A DNA stretch of 64,000 nt from an uncultured Phascolarctobacterium sp. (GTDB lineage: Bacteria > Bacillota > Negativicutes > Acidaminococcales > Acidaminococcaceae): assembly GCF_937920985.1 (NCBI RefSeq), contig NZ_CALDXR010000059.1, forward strand, positions 1 through 64,000. The letters run 5' to 3'. The position numbers and the translations under genes were made by a program. Positions 54,818 to 64,000 of this stretch are shown in pieces (position 1 is the stretch's first letter; each line of letters opens with the position of its first letter). The notes beneath the pieces were generated by a model that was not told the DNA's origin, ran no database searches, and saw nothing but the letters and a program-made list of their open reading frames with translations.

Positions 54818-55303
54818 TTATTTGCCTGCCTGCATAGACTTGGCAACCTCGTCGGTAATATCTACACCGCCGAAAACAACAGTGTTCTTATCTACTACAA
54901 CTGCCAGACCTTTTTTGTCGGCAATCTTTTTGATGCTGGCTTCGATTTTCTTCAGCACAGGGTCCATCAGCTCTTTTTGTTTGTTGGCCAGACGTTCCTG
55001 AGTCTGAGTATAATACTTTCTCTTTTCTGCCTCGTTCATGGTCTTGCTTTTCTCATTGAAATCCTTTTGGGCAGATTCGATTTCTTTGTTCATAGCTTCG
55101 TTAACTTTGCTCAGATCCGGGCTTTGTGCTACCAGCATCTGATAGTTAACTACACCGATAGCAGATTCGCTGGAGGCTGCAAAAGCACTCTTGCCAACAC
55201 CGCTCTGCGTTACAGAAAGCGCAAAGCAGCCCAGTACAAAAATGGCTGCTATAAACAAGGAGATCAGTTTTACATTTTTAGGGTTACGCAATTTCTGCAT
55301 CAT
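54818..55303 (-). CDS. OmpH/Skp-like periplasmic chaperone
   Basis: 161 residues. Signal/anchor helix (VKLISLFIAAIFVLGCFALS), then IGVVNYQMLVAQSPDLSKVN, coiled coil, and GLAVVVDKNTVVFGGVDITD, the standard Skp order and size. It holds unfolded outer-membrane proteins for BamA, encoded just upstream. Confidence 0.9.
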   Translation of the reverse strand: MMQKLRNPKNVKLISLFIAAIFVLGCFALSVTQSGVGKSAFAASSESAIGVVNYQMLVAQSPDLSKVNEAMNKEIESAQKDFNEKSKTMNEAEKRKYYTQTQERLANKQKELMDPVLKKIEASIKKIADKKGLAVVVDKNTVVFGGVDITDEVAKSMQAGK

Positions 55304-55443
55304 AATCTAAATCCCTACCTTCTTTTCCTCATACAAAAATTCAGAAGCGGCAAGAGCAGAAAACAACAGTCATCTGCTTCTGTCCCGTCTGTTGCAATAA
55401 TATATCTTATTATATCAGTCTACGCTCATTCTTTCAAGAATTG

Positions 55444-56715
55444 CTACAGATTTCCTATAAGACGCAGGTAAAATTCCTGCCCGCCATAAATATATTCCGC
55501 ACTTAGGAACTCATGAATGCGGTAGCGCACCGCAAATTCATTACGGTTATCACCGGAAAAATGCTCGGCCCGCAAGCGCCATTTAGGACTCAGGCAATAT
55601 TCCAGACGGTAATTGTTGTCACCCATAGGCATACGCCGTACATAGCTCCAGCTGCTCTTGCCCCAATAATGCGTATAACCGGTGCCGAAGCGCCACTGGA
55701 CATCATCCAGGATAACCTCTGCCTCGCCAAAAATCTCGTCACGCGGCGAAATAAATTTACCAAGATGCGCCTTGCCGGAAAGGTTATCCTTATCACGGCC
55801 GATATCGCCATAGCCTTCAAACCAGATTTTATAATCATCCGATTCAATCATAATGCTGACACCCAGATCCGCACCCGGGGTGATTTTCACCTGTGGCCGC
55901 AGCTGATAGTTTTTTACCTCCGGCTCAGTCATAAGCTTCTCTAAAAGCTGCTGCTCCAGCTCCTGTCGGTGCCGCTGCACATAAGCCACCGGTAACCCGC
56001 GCAGCTTATCGCACTCACCGGCGTATTTGTACTTCATCTGCATCAAAAGCACATTGGGAATATCCTCACTGCGCAGCTCATAGCGAATGTCGCGCACCAA
56101 CTGCCCTACGGGATAGATAACAACCTGCACTACAGTGCGTCCATCCTCCTGCAGCACGTCAACAGCCGGCTTAAATTCAGGCAGCTGTGCTTGCACCTCG
56201 CTGCGTACCAGCTTGCGCAGTACGCCGCCGGCCCAGTCGCCTGCATCTACCGAGGCACCGCTGATGGCCTGCTCCAGCTGAGCCTGCAGCGCCGGAATAC
56301 GCCGCTCCAGCAGAGCCGCCGTCTGCGGCTCTACGCCGGAAAACTGCAAATCGATAAGCGGCTTTTCGATAACCTTGTTCCAGGGACGTGCATACAAGCA
56401 CACCTGTGTCGCTTCACCTACATCAAGCTGAACATCAGTCAGCTCGTAGCCGGTAAACACCCTGTCACCGATTTCCGTCAGCAGCCGGGCATAATCCTCC
56501 CTGGCTGCAGCAATTTTTGCCGCATCCTTCTCAAGGAACAGCTGGTCTGCAACCACCTGCATACTGCTGCTCATCTTCTGCAGCAGCAGCGGGCTGGTGC
56601 CGCCGTTTGTATCTATAACCTGCACCTCTACTCTGTTAACCGGTGCAGAAAAAGCATGCTGCAATGGCAAGATGCTTGTCATTGCAGCACAGAACAGAAT
56701 CTTATTCAGCTTCAT
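55444..56715 (-). CDS. predicted outer-membrane beta-barrel protein, unknown
   Basis: 423 residues. Signal peptide (ILFCAAMTSILPLQHAFSAP), a beta/alpha periplasmic part (about 25-280) with POTRA-like alternation, and a C-terminal half made of alternating aromatic strands (YKIWFEGYGDIGRDKDNLSG, WRFGTGYTHYWGKSSWSYVR) that ends FYLRLIGNL. It lies 22 nt after bamA and before the ompH-like genes, so it probably helps outer-membrane assembly or LPS placement. I know no name for it. Confidence 0.7.
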   Translation of the reverse strand: MKLNKILFCAAMTSILPLQHAFSAPVNRVEVQVIDTNGGTSPLLLQKMSSSMQVVADQLFLEKDAAKIAAAREDYARLLTEIGDRVFTGYELTDVQLDVGEATQVCLYARPWNKVIEKPLIDLQFSGVEPQTAALLERRIPALQAQLEQAISGASVDAGDWAGGVLRKLVRSEVQAQLPEFKPAVDVLQEDGRTVVQVVIYPVGQLVRDIRYELRSEDIPNVLLMQMKYKYAGECDKLRGLPVAYVQRHRQELEQQLLEKLMTEPEVKNYQLRPQVKITPGADLGVSIMIESDDYKIWFEGYGDIGRDKDNLSGKAHLGKFISPRDEIFGEAEVILDDVQWRFGTGYTHYWGKSSWSYVRRMPMGDNNYRLEYCLSPKWRLRAEHFSGDNRNEFAVRYRIHEFLSAEYIYGGQEFYLRLIGNL

Positions 56716-56737
56716 AGCCTAAATATTCTCCGCAAAA

Positions 56738-58615
56738 TCAGAACTGTCCACCAAAGCTGAAGTGGAATTTGCCGCCATCTTCACCATAGCCATAATCCAG
56801 CTTAACCGGACCAAGCGGGGAGTTGATACGCAGGCCTACGCCGTAGCTGTTCTTAATCAGGCCCATATCAAATTCGTCCTCATGACGTTTATCCCAGGCA
56901 TAACCGTTATCGGTGAAGAGTACGCCCTGTACCTTCTTGACAATCGGGAAGCGGTATTCCAAAGTAGCCTTCAGCATGCTGTTGCCGCGGAACTGGTCAT
57001 CCTCGTAGCCACGCAATGTATCGCTGCCGCCCATGGTAAAGCGCTGAGACAACGGCATGCTGCCGCTGGCATAGCCTACACCCAGGTTCAGTGCCCAAAC
57101 GCTTTCGCCGCCTGCACGATAGTAATAGCGCCAATCGGCAGTCCATTTGGTGAAGTCAAAGTCACCGCCCATGCCGCCGGCCCATTCTACGCTGTAGCCA
57201 ATGCGCTTGCCTTCATGCGGATCATAGATGTTGTCGCGGGAATCATATACACGGCCGAAGGTAATACTGCGGGTAACACCAAAGTTTTCCTTACGGCGCT
57301 CTGCAGCAGTTTTCGGCATCCAGTCTTCGTATTTATCACTTTTATCAGTATCACTCTTATAGAACTGATCTTCATAATACTGATCTTTATCATTTTCGTA
57401 GCCGTCAGCTTCGCCCTTATAGATATCATCACGGTTTTTAAGCGTAATGTAGTTGCTGACAAATTCATTATGGGTTTTGCGGCTGAAGGTAATTTCCTGA
57501 CCACGACGTTTTTTGTCGTAACGGGCAATTTCATCGCCGTCGATGTTGTAGTCAGCATATTCGTTGGTGATATCATAAAGGTTAAGAGTAGCACTGGTCT
57601 CTTTATCATCCAGCCAGGGGCGGGTATAGCTGAAGTCATAGTTCTTGTTATCCTCGCCGCCAAACTCCCATCGAACATTAATCTTGTCGCCAATACCGCG
57701 GAAGTTCTTATCGCCGATAGAAACCATGCCGACAAAGCCATCGGCATTACTGTAGCCTGCGCCAATGCCAAAGGTACCGGTGTTCATTTCTACTACCGAA
57801 ATCTCTACCTCAACGCCGTTAGGCTCACGGCCAGGGTTCAGCTTGATGTTAACATCTTCGAAATAGCCCAGGTTATAGACACGCTGCATGCTGCGGCGCG
57901 CAGCCTTGGCGTTAAAGGGCTCCCCCTTCTTCAGCTTCATTTCACGGGTAACAACATAATCCTTCGTCTTAACATTACCCTTAACCTTAAAGCCTTCTAC
58001 GATGCCTTCGTTGGCAGTAACCTTCAAGGTACCGTCCGGCTCCATATGCACGTCAGTAACACGCGCCAGAATATAGCCGTTGGAACGGTATTCCTCCTCC
58101 AGCTTCTGGACGCATTTATTGATATCCTTCAGGTTAGCAATCTTACCCTGCTCCAAGTCAAAGAAGCCTGCCACCTTCTGCTTATTCAGCACGGTGTTGC
58201 CCTCAACCTCAGTTTTCTGGTAAACGGGGTTTTCCATCACATGATAGATTACCTGTACGCCTTCCGGAACCAGCTTGAATTCCGGGCGCAGGTCATAGAA
58301 CCAGCCCATGTCATAAATAGCACTCAAATCCTCGCTCAGGCCAGCTTCAGTAAATTGCATGCCAGGCTTGGTTTTCAAAGCAGCAGCAATCTCTGCCTCA
58401 GGCACAGTCTTATTACCGGCAATAATCTGCTTGGTAATGGTCTTTCCCAAATATGGTGCCAGGCTTGTTTCTTGCTGGCTTTCCGGTGCAGTATGCGTTA
58501 CAGAGGTACCAGCACCTGCAGCAGGTGTCGGGATTTCTTCGGCGTAAACAGGAGCAGCCAGCAGCATTGCTGCCAGGCCTACTGTCAAAGGCCGCCATAA
58601 GTATTGTTTCTTCAA
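56738..58615 (-). CDS. bamA: outer-membrane protein assembly factor BamA
   Basis: About 625 residues. TTG at 58615 is set by GAGGAGG 8 nt upstream; the open frame begins at 58639 in front of that site. Signal peptide ends PVYAEE. Three POTRA domains (about 60-290) rather than five, e.g. QKVAGFFDLEQGKIANLKDI and FEDVNIKLNPGREPNGVEV. A 16-strand Omp85 barrel with VRGY-type FTMGGSDTLRGYEDDQFRGN, ending FSFGGQF. It folds and inserts barrels including the TonB receptor. Low POTRA number is usual in this group to my knowledge. Confidence 0.95.
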   Translation of the reverse strand: MKKQYLWRPLTVGLAAMLLAAPVYAEEIPTPAAGAGTSVTHTAPESQQETSLAPYLGKTITKQIIAGNKTVPEAEIAAALKTKPGMQFTEAGLSEDLSAIYDMGWFYDLRPEFKLVPEGVQVIYHVMENPVYQKTEVEGNTVLNKQKVAGFFDLEQGKIANLKDINKCVQKLEEEYRSNGYILARVTDVHMEPDGTLKVTANEGIVEGFKVKGNVKTKDYVVTREMKLKKGEPFNAKAARRSMQRVYNLGYFEDVNIKLNPGREPNGVEVEISVVEMNTGTFGIGAGYSNADGFVGMVSIGDKNFRGIGDKINVRWEFGGEDNKNYDFSYTRPWLDDKETSATLNLYDITNEYADYNIDGDEIARYDKKRRGQEITFSRKTHNEFVSNYITLKNRDDIYKGEADGYENDKDQYYEDQFYKSDTDKSDKYEDWMPKTAAERRKENFGVTRSITFGRVYDSRDNIYDPHEGKRIGYSVEWAGGMGGDFDFTKWTADWRYYYRAGGESVWALNLGVGYASGSMPLSQRFTMGGSDTLRGYEDDQFRGNSMLKATLEYRFPIVKKVQGVLFTDNGYAWDKRHEDEFDMGLIKNSYGVGLRINSPLGPVKLDYGYGEDGGKFHFSFGGQF

Positions 58616-58635
58616 TCGATATTCCTCCTCATGAT

Positions 58636-59124
58636 TCATTTAGAGTTACTGAGTTCAACTCGTGCTGACTGCACTAATTTATGCATATCGGCTTTGGATA
58701 TAGTAACACGGTCAGGATTTTCTTTATGCTCCTGTGCCGGCACATCATTGGCAGACTGTTTCTGTTGGGGTACAGTCCTTGCAGGCGCCGCCTGTACAGG
58801 CATGGCCTGCTGCGGCTTAACCACCGGTGCTGCCGCTGGCGGCAGCGCAGCTTGCGCCTTCACGCGGTAATGGTTTCTGGCAAAACACCAGCCACCAAAA
58901 CCGGCAACTACTAACAAAAATGCTGCACAGACTGCCAGAACCTGACGGTTCCAGCTCCAGGGGCGGTCCTTTTTCCGACGCAGGTTTTTCAGCTCGGCCT
59001 CCGCCATCATCAAATCAAGCTCGCCCCTGATATCCTTATTATCCATAAAGCTTTGCTCCGCCTTATCCAGACTGCTTTTTATGCAGCGAATACGATGGAA
59101 CAATGTGCGGCTTGGCTGCGTCAT
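58636..59124 (-). CDS. membrane-anchored protein with Pro/Ala-rich periplasmic region
   Basis: 162 residues. A cytoplasmic helical part (about 1-58), one helix (VLAVCAAFLLVVAGFGGWCF) and an Ala/Pro/Gln-rich segment (PPAAAPVVKPQQAMPVQAAP) with a short charged tail. The layout recalls TonB-like or Tol-type linkers but no TonB-box partner domain is seen. It lies between sigma factor and bamA; function unknown. Confidence 0.65.
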   Translation of the reverse strand: MTQPSRTLFHRIRCIKSSLDKAEQSFMDNKDIRGELDLMMAEAELKNLRRKKDRPWSWNRQVLAVCAAFLLVVAGFGGWCFARNHYRVKAQAALPPAAAPVVKPQQAMPVQAAPARTVPQQKQSANDVPAQEHKENPDRVTISKADMHKLVQSARVELSNSK

Positions 59125-59281
59125 GCTTTTACCCCTTTCTGTACATAATTGTTTTTAATAACTATGTCTTATATAATCAGCTGACGTCCTGTATTTTCAC
59201 AAGCCATTTAAGATGATTACAGCAGATTTAGTAAGGCTAACTGGCATTTTCGCTATTTTTCGTCATATATTGACTTATATA

Positions 59282-59917
59282 TTATTCCTTGTTAAATTCA
59301 TGGATAAAGCGTGAAAGCATGCCGCGGATGCGACGCACTCCCTGCTTCTGCAGGCGGTAAACATGACCGAGGCTTACATCAATAGCGTCGGCAACTGCCT
59401 GCGCCGGCCTGTCTTCCAGATACATGCCCTGCAGCACCTGCTGCTCCTTCAGCGGCAGGCGGTCCATAGCCTGCGCCACCTTTTCGCAAAGCAGCTGCTG
59501 TTCGGCAACCTCGCTGGGCGAAGCCAGCTCCGAAGGCAACGCATCACTGAGGGTAAAACCATTGGACAATTCACTGTCCAGGTAAAGCATGCCCTTTTCT
59601 GAGCTTTTCCTCAGATAATCTACCATGCTTCCCTTAATGCGATAGGAAGCAAACAGGCTGAAGGCTACCTGCCGCTTGTAATCGTAGCTTTCTGCAGCCT
59701 CCAGCAGGCCAACCATGCCCTCCTGAATCAGCTCCATTGTCTCTGCCTCCGGCAGCCTGAAGCTGGCAGCAATTTTAAAAACTAACGGCTGATAAGCCGT
59801 CATCAGGCGTTGGTGCGCCGCTTCGTCACCGTCAGCATCACGCCGCCAAAGCTCCAGCTCTTCCTCCGGCTCCAGCAGCAAAGTCTTTCTCAGCTCTTCC
59901 AAATAGCCTTGCAGCAT
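59282..59917 (-). CDS. sigma-70 family RNA polymerase sigma factor
   Basis: 211 residues from the ATG at 59917 (GGGAGGTG 6 nt upstream). Region 2: ETMELIQEGMVGLLEAAESY and AFSLFASYRIKGSMVDYLRK. Region 4: MDRLPLKEQQVLQGMYLEDR and the HTH AQAVADAIDVSLGHVYRLQK. Regions 2 to 4 resemble FliA/SigF-type (group 3) factors. Its position between tamB and bamA suggests control of envelope genes, which is a guess. Confidence 0.85.
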   Translation of the reverse strand: MLQGYLEELRKTLLLEPEEELELWRRDADGDEAAHQRLMTAYQPLVFKIAASFRLPEAETMELIQEGMVGLLEAAESYDYKRQVAFSLFASYRIKGSMVDYLRKSSEKGMLYLDSELSNGFTLSDALPSELASPSEVAEQQLLCEKVAQAMDRLPLKEQQVLQGMYLEDRPAQAVADAIDVSLGHVYRLQKQGVRRIRGMLSRFIHEFNKE

Positions 59918-59957
59918 CTGTTCACCTCCCTTCTTATCTACATTTGCACAGCAATGC

Positions 59958-62900
59958 TCAGAACGATATCTTATATTCCAGGCCATACCAATCCTTGGGA
60001 TCCTTGGACAGATCATAGCTGCGGGAATATGTTATATTCATATGCTTACTGATATCATACTGTCCGAAAATACTTCTGTCGACAGCATCGAAGCTTGTTG
60101 TATAACCAATCATAAAGTTATTATTCAGATATTTGCTTACTAGAACATTATACTGGTTTTTCTCGTCTGCCGTCAACTCTTTATTACGGTCATGAACGCT
60201 TTCAAAGCCTATGCCAGAGCGCGTTTTACCGGTATAAATGCGGAACTGATCCAAGCCCAGTGTCTGCTTGACAAACATTTCTACGTCACCGAGCACCGTC
60301 ATCTGCAGGCCAACTGTCATCAGATTTGCCATATCATCACTGGTAACCTCATTGCTGCCGGCACTTTCGCGCTGCAGCGTCAGCATACGCACAATCGTGT
60401 TTTGTGTCAGCGGCGGATTACTTGTCAGCTGCAAATCCATTTCGCTTACCGGCCCGTTAATCTTCATAAAGATATTATAACGGCTGAAGCGCGCCGTGCT
60501 GTCGAGGCTGACATTCGGCAAAAAGCTTCCCGGATCAACCCATACCAGACTGGCATTATTCAGCTTAAAGTCGGTACGTAAATATTTAACAGTGCCCTTA
60601 TCAGCTTTAATCGTACCGTCAATCATTGGGAAGAGCGTGCTGCCCTTGATATCAATACCGCCCTTAAGCCAGATATCATACAGATAGCTGTTATAAAGGT
60701 GCACCTTCGGCCCCAGCACAAGCTTCATATCCAGGCCGATATTGCTGTCCCCCTCGCTCAACTCAGGCACTGTCGGCATATTAATCAGCACGTCATCCAG
60801 ACGCAAACTGCCGGCAAGCCGCGGGCGAAACGCCATAGGCGGCGCAGCATTACCCTTGCGGTTTTTCATATCGGGGTATTTTTCCGGCTGCAGAGTTACG
60901 TCACTGGTAATCGTACCGGTGAAAATCTTAGATGCCAGCTGCGCCTTATCAGCCTTGATATGCAGACTGTAGGCTGTATCAGCATCGGTATGCAGTGCAT
61001 AGCTGCCTTCGGCACTGAGCGTGCCCTTGCCTAACTTAGTAGACAGGTTCTTCAGCTGTACAGTATTACCGTTAAACAGTACGTCCAGATTGATATCATC
61101 AAAAACAGTATTGATATATTTAACCTTAACACTGCCGCCGGCAATTTTTACCGAACCGAACAGCAGCGGCTCCTCCAGCGTGCCTGCCAAACGGATTTTG
61201 CCCTGCGTGTCGCCTACGCCCCATTCCACCATTTTGGTAAGCGCCGGCAAAATTCCCAGACGCGCCTTATCCAGGTCCATCACAATGTTCATCTGTGCAT
61301 CAGGATTACGGCGTTGCTTTTTATCGCGGAACAAATCCAGCGGAATATCACCCGCTGCGCTGACGCCGTAAGCATCCTTAGTGGCAATCAGCTGCTGCAG
61401 CTTAATGTTGTCGTCTGCCAAGGCCAGCATCGCCGTCATATCGTCTACACTTACGCCTGCAACAGAACCGTTGGTAATTTCCAGCGAAGCAGTTCCCTGG
61501 GGATTATCAAAGCTGCCCTGCACCTGCACCAGCATATCAGTTTCGCCCTTAATTTCCGGCGGATCCTTCATAACTGCCGTAACAATCGCCGGGTTGGCCT
61601 TCACTGCCGCAACCTCGATATCCAGCATTCTTTGCTTAAGATCTACCGAACCGCCGACAGCAATAATTCCTCTATCGCTTACGCCATCCTGCTCCTGCAA
61701 TCTGACATTGTCAAAATGCAGCACGCCGCCCTTATCAATGCGTCCTTCAAAACGCATATGTGCATAATTAAGGTCGTGAATTTTTACATTATCGGCCGCA
61801 GCCGTAATTTTTACGCCCTCGCCATGGCCTTTGTAGCTGAACAGCAGCTCACCCTGCATCAAGCCATTGATATCGTAATCCTGGCGCGCCATGCGCAGCA
61901 GGCCGCCAATATCGCCCCAAAGGTTTTCTACCTTGCCTTCAATATAGTGCTGAACCAGGTTAATATTAAGATCTGCACTATACAGGCCATAGTTGATTGG
62001 ATCATCACGATAAGGCTGCTTAAAGGAAGCGTTCAGCTTATTCACATCACGACCATTGCTGGCCAGCGTACCCTTGAGCTCCGTCAACGGTTCATCGTTA
62101 ATCGTTATTCTGTCACTGCTGACTTCACCATCAAAGAAGGGAGCTGTCAGTGTACCGCTCAGATGTCCCTTGGCGTTAACCTTGCCGCCTAAAGCAACTG
62201 TGTCGTCACTAATCGGCAAATGCTCCAGGTCAACATTTTGAGCATCCATAACAAAGTTCAGCCTGCGATCGGCAGTCATCGTACCATCCAAGGTAAGACG
62301 TCCATAGAAGGCATCTACTACAAAATCCTGCAAGCGCAGCAGGCCGTCCTCATAAGCATAATGACCGCTGATATTATTAAACAGCTGCTTGGCGGCACTG
62401 CCGTCGGACGCATGCACTTCACCATGAATATAAGGATGGCTGAGGCTGCCCTTTACCTGCATCACATTATCAAGATTACCGGTAACTATATCAGGCTTGC
62501 CCACAAGCACCATCAGCGGCTCAATGCGCACGTTCTTCGTTGTCAGTGTAAGCTCCGCCACAGGCTCTGCTCCCTGCAGATTAATCGTACCGTTAAGAAT
62601 ATGCTGTCCCTGATCCATATGCGCAGTAAAATCCTTAAAGCCCAGGATATTATCCTTCATGCTGATAATGCCATGCGCTTCGTTAAGCTTCTGCGACATA
62701 AATTCTGCCTGCGTCAGCTGTACCATGCCGGAAAACTCGGGTGCATCCAGCGTGCCGCCGACATCAAAGCCGGTAGAGCACAGACCACGTCCATCCTGAC
62801 AGGCTGCTGCCAGCACAGGATCAATCGGGAAATCGGCCATACGTCCGTGAACAGCCAAAGCGCCATCCTTGGCAACACGTCCTTGGGCAGCCAAGGTACC

Positions 62901-64000
62901 GCCGCCGTCGGCAAAAAAGCTGAGGTCGTCAATATTAAGGCCCTTGCTGTCATAGCTGCCGTCAAAGGCTAAACGTTTAAGCTTCAGGCTGCGCCAGCTG
63001 ATATCCATTGTATCGGCAGCAGCGTGCAGAGAAATTTTATCCTGCACCAGCTTGGCCAGAACTGCCAGCTTACCGTTGATATGTACCTGCTCCTGCTGTT
63101 TGCCGGGCAGGCTCTGCGTAACCTGCTGCAGCTGTGCGTCTGCCGTCAGTACCTGCTCCTTAAGGTCATACGTACCGTTAGCGGTAATCGTACCGCCGCC
63201 GTATTGCGCACTCACGTCATGGAGCTGCACAACGTCCTTAGATACATCAAACGGCACACGCAGCTTTTCCGCCTTATAGCCTTTATAGGCCAACACATCA
63301 CTGCTCAGTACGCCAAAGCCGGAAGGCGCGTCAGTATCACGCAAATCAGCTTCACCCTCCAGGTGTAGCTTCTGCCCGTCAACCACAGCGTCAAGACTGC
63401 TGACGCTGATAAGGTTTTCATCCGCGCGTACCAGGCCGTCAAGCTGCAGACTGTGCTGCTCGCCTGCCAGGCTCAGCTTACCGCTGAGTGCTGCCAGCTT
63501 CACTTCACCGCTAAAGCGCTGCTTGCCGTTCTTATTCACATAAAGCAGAGCGAGCTTGCCTAAGCCGCCCTGCAGCTCATCAACATTACCGTATTGCTTA
63601 GCCAAAGCGGCATAGGGTGCCAGCGCCAGCTTGTCGCCGGTCAGCTTCATGCGGCCCTCGCCCTTGGTAGTCATCGTGCCGGCCAGCTTCAGCTTATCGG
63701 CGCCGCTGGTCACAGCCAAATCCACGGCAAAATCAGGATTGGCACCGCCGTTGATATTGCCTTCCACAGCAAACTGCCACTTGCCCTGCGGCATAGTTAC
63801 TACCAGCTCGCCCTTGTCTACCGCCAGCGTACCGTAAAAAGGCGTTTCCTCAGAATCCGACGGCTTCAGCAGATTCTGCATATTCCATTTATTTTTGTCA
63901 TTCATTGTGAGATATATTTTCGGGCGCATTACATCAATCCTGCTCAGCGCACGCTCAGGCTTCTGCATAGCAAGCCAAGGGCGCAGCGTCAGCACAGTAC
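59958..64000 (-). CDS. tamB: TamB-like translocation and assembly protein (5' end outside window)
   Basis: At least 1347 residues; the start lies beyond 64000. Repeating beta-taco strands through the whole length (e.g. LAVHGRMADFPIDPVLAAAC, HIEGKVENLWGDIGGLL) and the DUF490 C-terminus (VRYLRTDFKLNNASLVWVDP, then NPPLTQNTIVRMLTLQRES and the FRIYTGKTRSGIGFESVHDR end). TamB spans from the inner to the outer membrane and helps export of lipids or outer-membrane proteins together with TamA/BamA, encoded downstream here. The family N-terminus (one helix) is not visible. Confidence 0.92.
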   Translation of the reverse strand, partial: TVLTLRPWLAMQKPERALSRIDVMRPKIYLTMNDKNKWNMQNLLKPSDSEETPFYGTLAVDKGELVVTMPQGKWQFAVEGNINGGANPDFAVDLAVTSGADKLKLAGTMTTKGEGRMKLTGDKLALAPYAALAKQYGNVDELQGGLGKLALLYVNKNGKQRFSGEVKLAALSGKLSLAGEQHSLQLDGLVRADENLISVSSLDAVVDGQKLHLEGEADLRDTDAPSGFGVLSSDVLAYKGYKAEKLRVPFDVSKDVVQLHDVSAQYGGGTITANGTYDLKEQVLTADAQLQQVTQSLPGKQQEQVHINGKLAVLAKLVQDKISLHAAADTMDISWRSLKLKRLAFDGSYDSKGLNIDDLSFFADGGGTLAAQGRVAKDGALAVHGRMADFPIDPVLAAACQDGRGLCSTGFDVGGTLDAPEFSGMVQLTQAEFMSQKLNEAHGIISMKDNILGFKDFTAHMDQGQHILNGTINLQGAEPVAELTLTTKNVRIEPLMVLVGKPDIVTGNLDNVMQVKGSLSHPYIHGEVHASDGSAAKQLFNNISGHYAYEDGLLRLQDFVVDAFYGRLTLDGTMTADRRLNFVMDAQNVDLEHLPISDDTVALGGKVNAKGHLSGTLTAPFFDGEVSSDRITINDEPLTELKGTLASNGRDVNKLNASFKQPYRDDPINYGLYSADLNINLVQHYIEGKVENLWGDIGGLLRMARQDYDINGLMQGELLFSYKGHGEGVKITAAADNVKIHDLNYAHMRFEGRIDKGGVLHFDNVRLQEQDGVSDRGIIAVGGSVDLKQRMLDIEVAAVKANPAIVTAVMKDPPEIKGETDMLVQVQGSFDNPQGTASLEITNGSVAGVSVDDMTAMLALADDNIKLQQLIATKDAYGVSAAGDIPLDLFRDKKQRRNPDAQMNIVMDLDKARLGILPALTKMVEWGVGDTQGKIRLAGTLEEPLLFGSVKIAGGSVKVKYINTVFDDINLDVLFNGNTVQLKNLSTKLGKGTLSAEGSYALHTDADTAYSLHIKADKAQLASKIFTGTITSDVTLQPEKYPDMKNRKGNAAPPMAFRPRLAGSLRLDDVLINMPTVPELSEGDSNIGLDMKLVLGPKVHLYNSYLYDIWLKGGIDIKGSTLFPMIDGTIKADKGTVKYLRTDFKLNNASLVWVDPGSFLPNVSLDSTARFSRYNIFMKINGPVSEMDLQLTSNPPLTQNTIVRMLTLQRESAGSNEVTSDDMANLMTVGLQMTVLGDVEMFVKQTLGLDQFRIYTGKTRSGIGFESVHDRNKELTADEKNQYNVLVSKYLNNNFMIGYTTSFDAVDRSIFGQYDISKHMNITYSRSYDLSKDPKDWYGLEYKISF

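Noticed and set aside
56762..58600. 612-codon open frame on the plus strand opposite bamA
   Set aside because: It lies wholly within bamA, which has clear POTRA and Omp85 motifs; the antisense product has no recognisable domain and no ribosome site.

Overview
The window reads as chromosome of a diderm Firmicute (class Negativicutes; an Acidaminococcaceae/Phascolarctobacterium-like genus is my guess, not shown by the sequence). The basis is a large outer-membrane and lipid A/Kdo gene cluster (tamB, bamA, ompH-like genes, lpxD, lpxC, fabZ, lpxA, lpxI, lpxB, msbA, a waaA-lpxK fusion, kdsB/A/D/C, lptC/A/B and one lptF/G gene) next to Firmicute-style ribosome binding sites (GGAGG) and a TonB-dependent receptor.

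Layout. 1-8360: ordinary metabolic and surface genes: the start of a two-partner-secretion-type outer-membrane gene, a DUF340/DUF3100-like membrane pair with an M20 amidohydrolase behind a palindromic operator, cysE with a GltD-like oxidoreductase, a ThiD/PdxK kinase and a TonB receptor. 8381-17693: an AT-rich accessory operon on the minus strand. It has a strong promoter, a 49-residue peptide gene, an attenuator-like hairpin, a U32-like protein, four radical SAM proteins (one fused to a thymidylate-kinase-like domain) and a 1051-residue UvrA-like double ATPase. I read this as an undescribed radical-SAM RiPP pathway with a UvrA-type immunity or export protein.

17719-29437: a mosaic island. 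It holds an IS30-family remnant, a frameshifted IS256-family element, a five-gene cassette (HTH regulator, three paralogous GTPases, a PD-(D/E)XK-like nuclease) with its own promoters and terminator, an ATPase remnant, an HNH-like protein with a small partner, a lipoprotein, a zinc-ribbon DUF805 protein and a Xre regulator. A ~125-bp promoter-containing direct repeat (18235 and 29411) brackets most of it. 29708-33103: a zinc-finger protein, then a small decayed defence insertion (OLD/RloA-like ATPase with broken partners) between a tRNA-Ser(GCU) remnant and the intact tRNA-Ser(GCU); tRNA-Ser(UGA) follows.

33173-64000: a dense, almost wholly minus-strand block. Folate cyclodeaminase, a YqgF/RuvC-like protein and a DUF3084 protein lead into the Lpt export genes, Kdo synthesis, lipid A synthesis, periplasmic chaperones, BamA, a sigma factor and TamB (cut by the window end). 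Together these genes make Kdo-lipid A, flip it, carry it across the periplasm and build the outer membrane that receives it.
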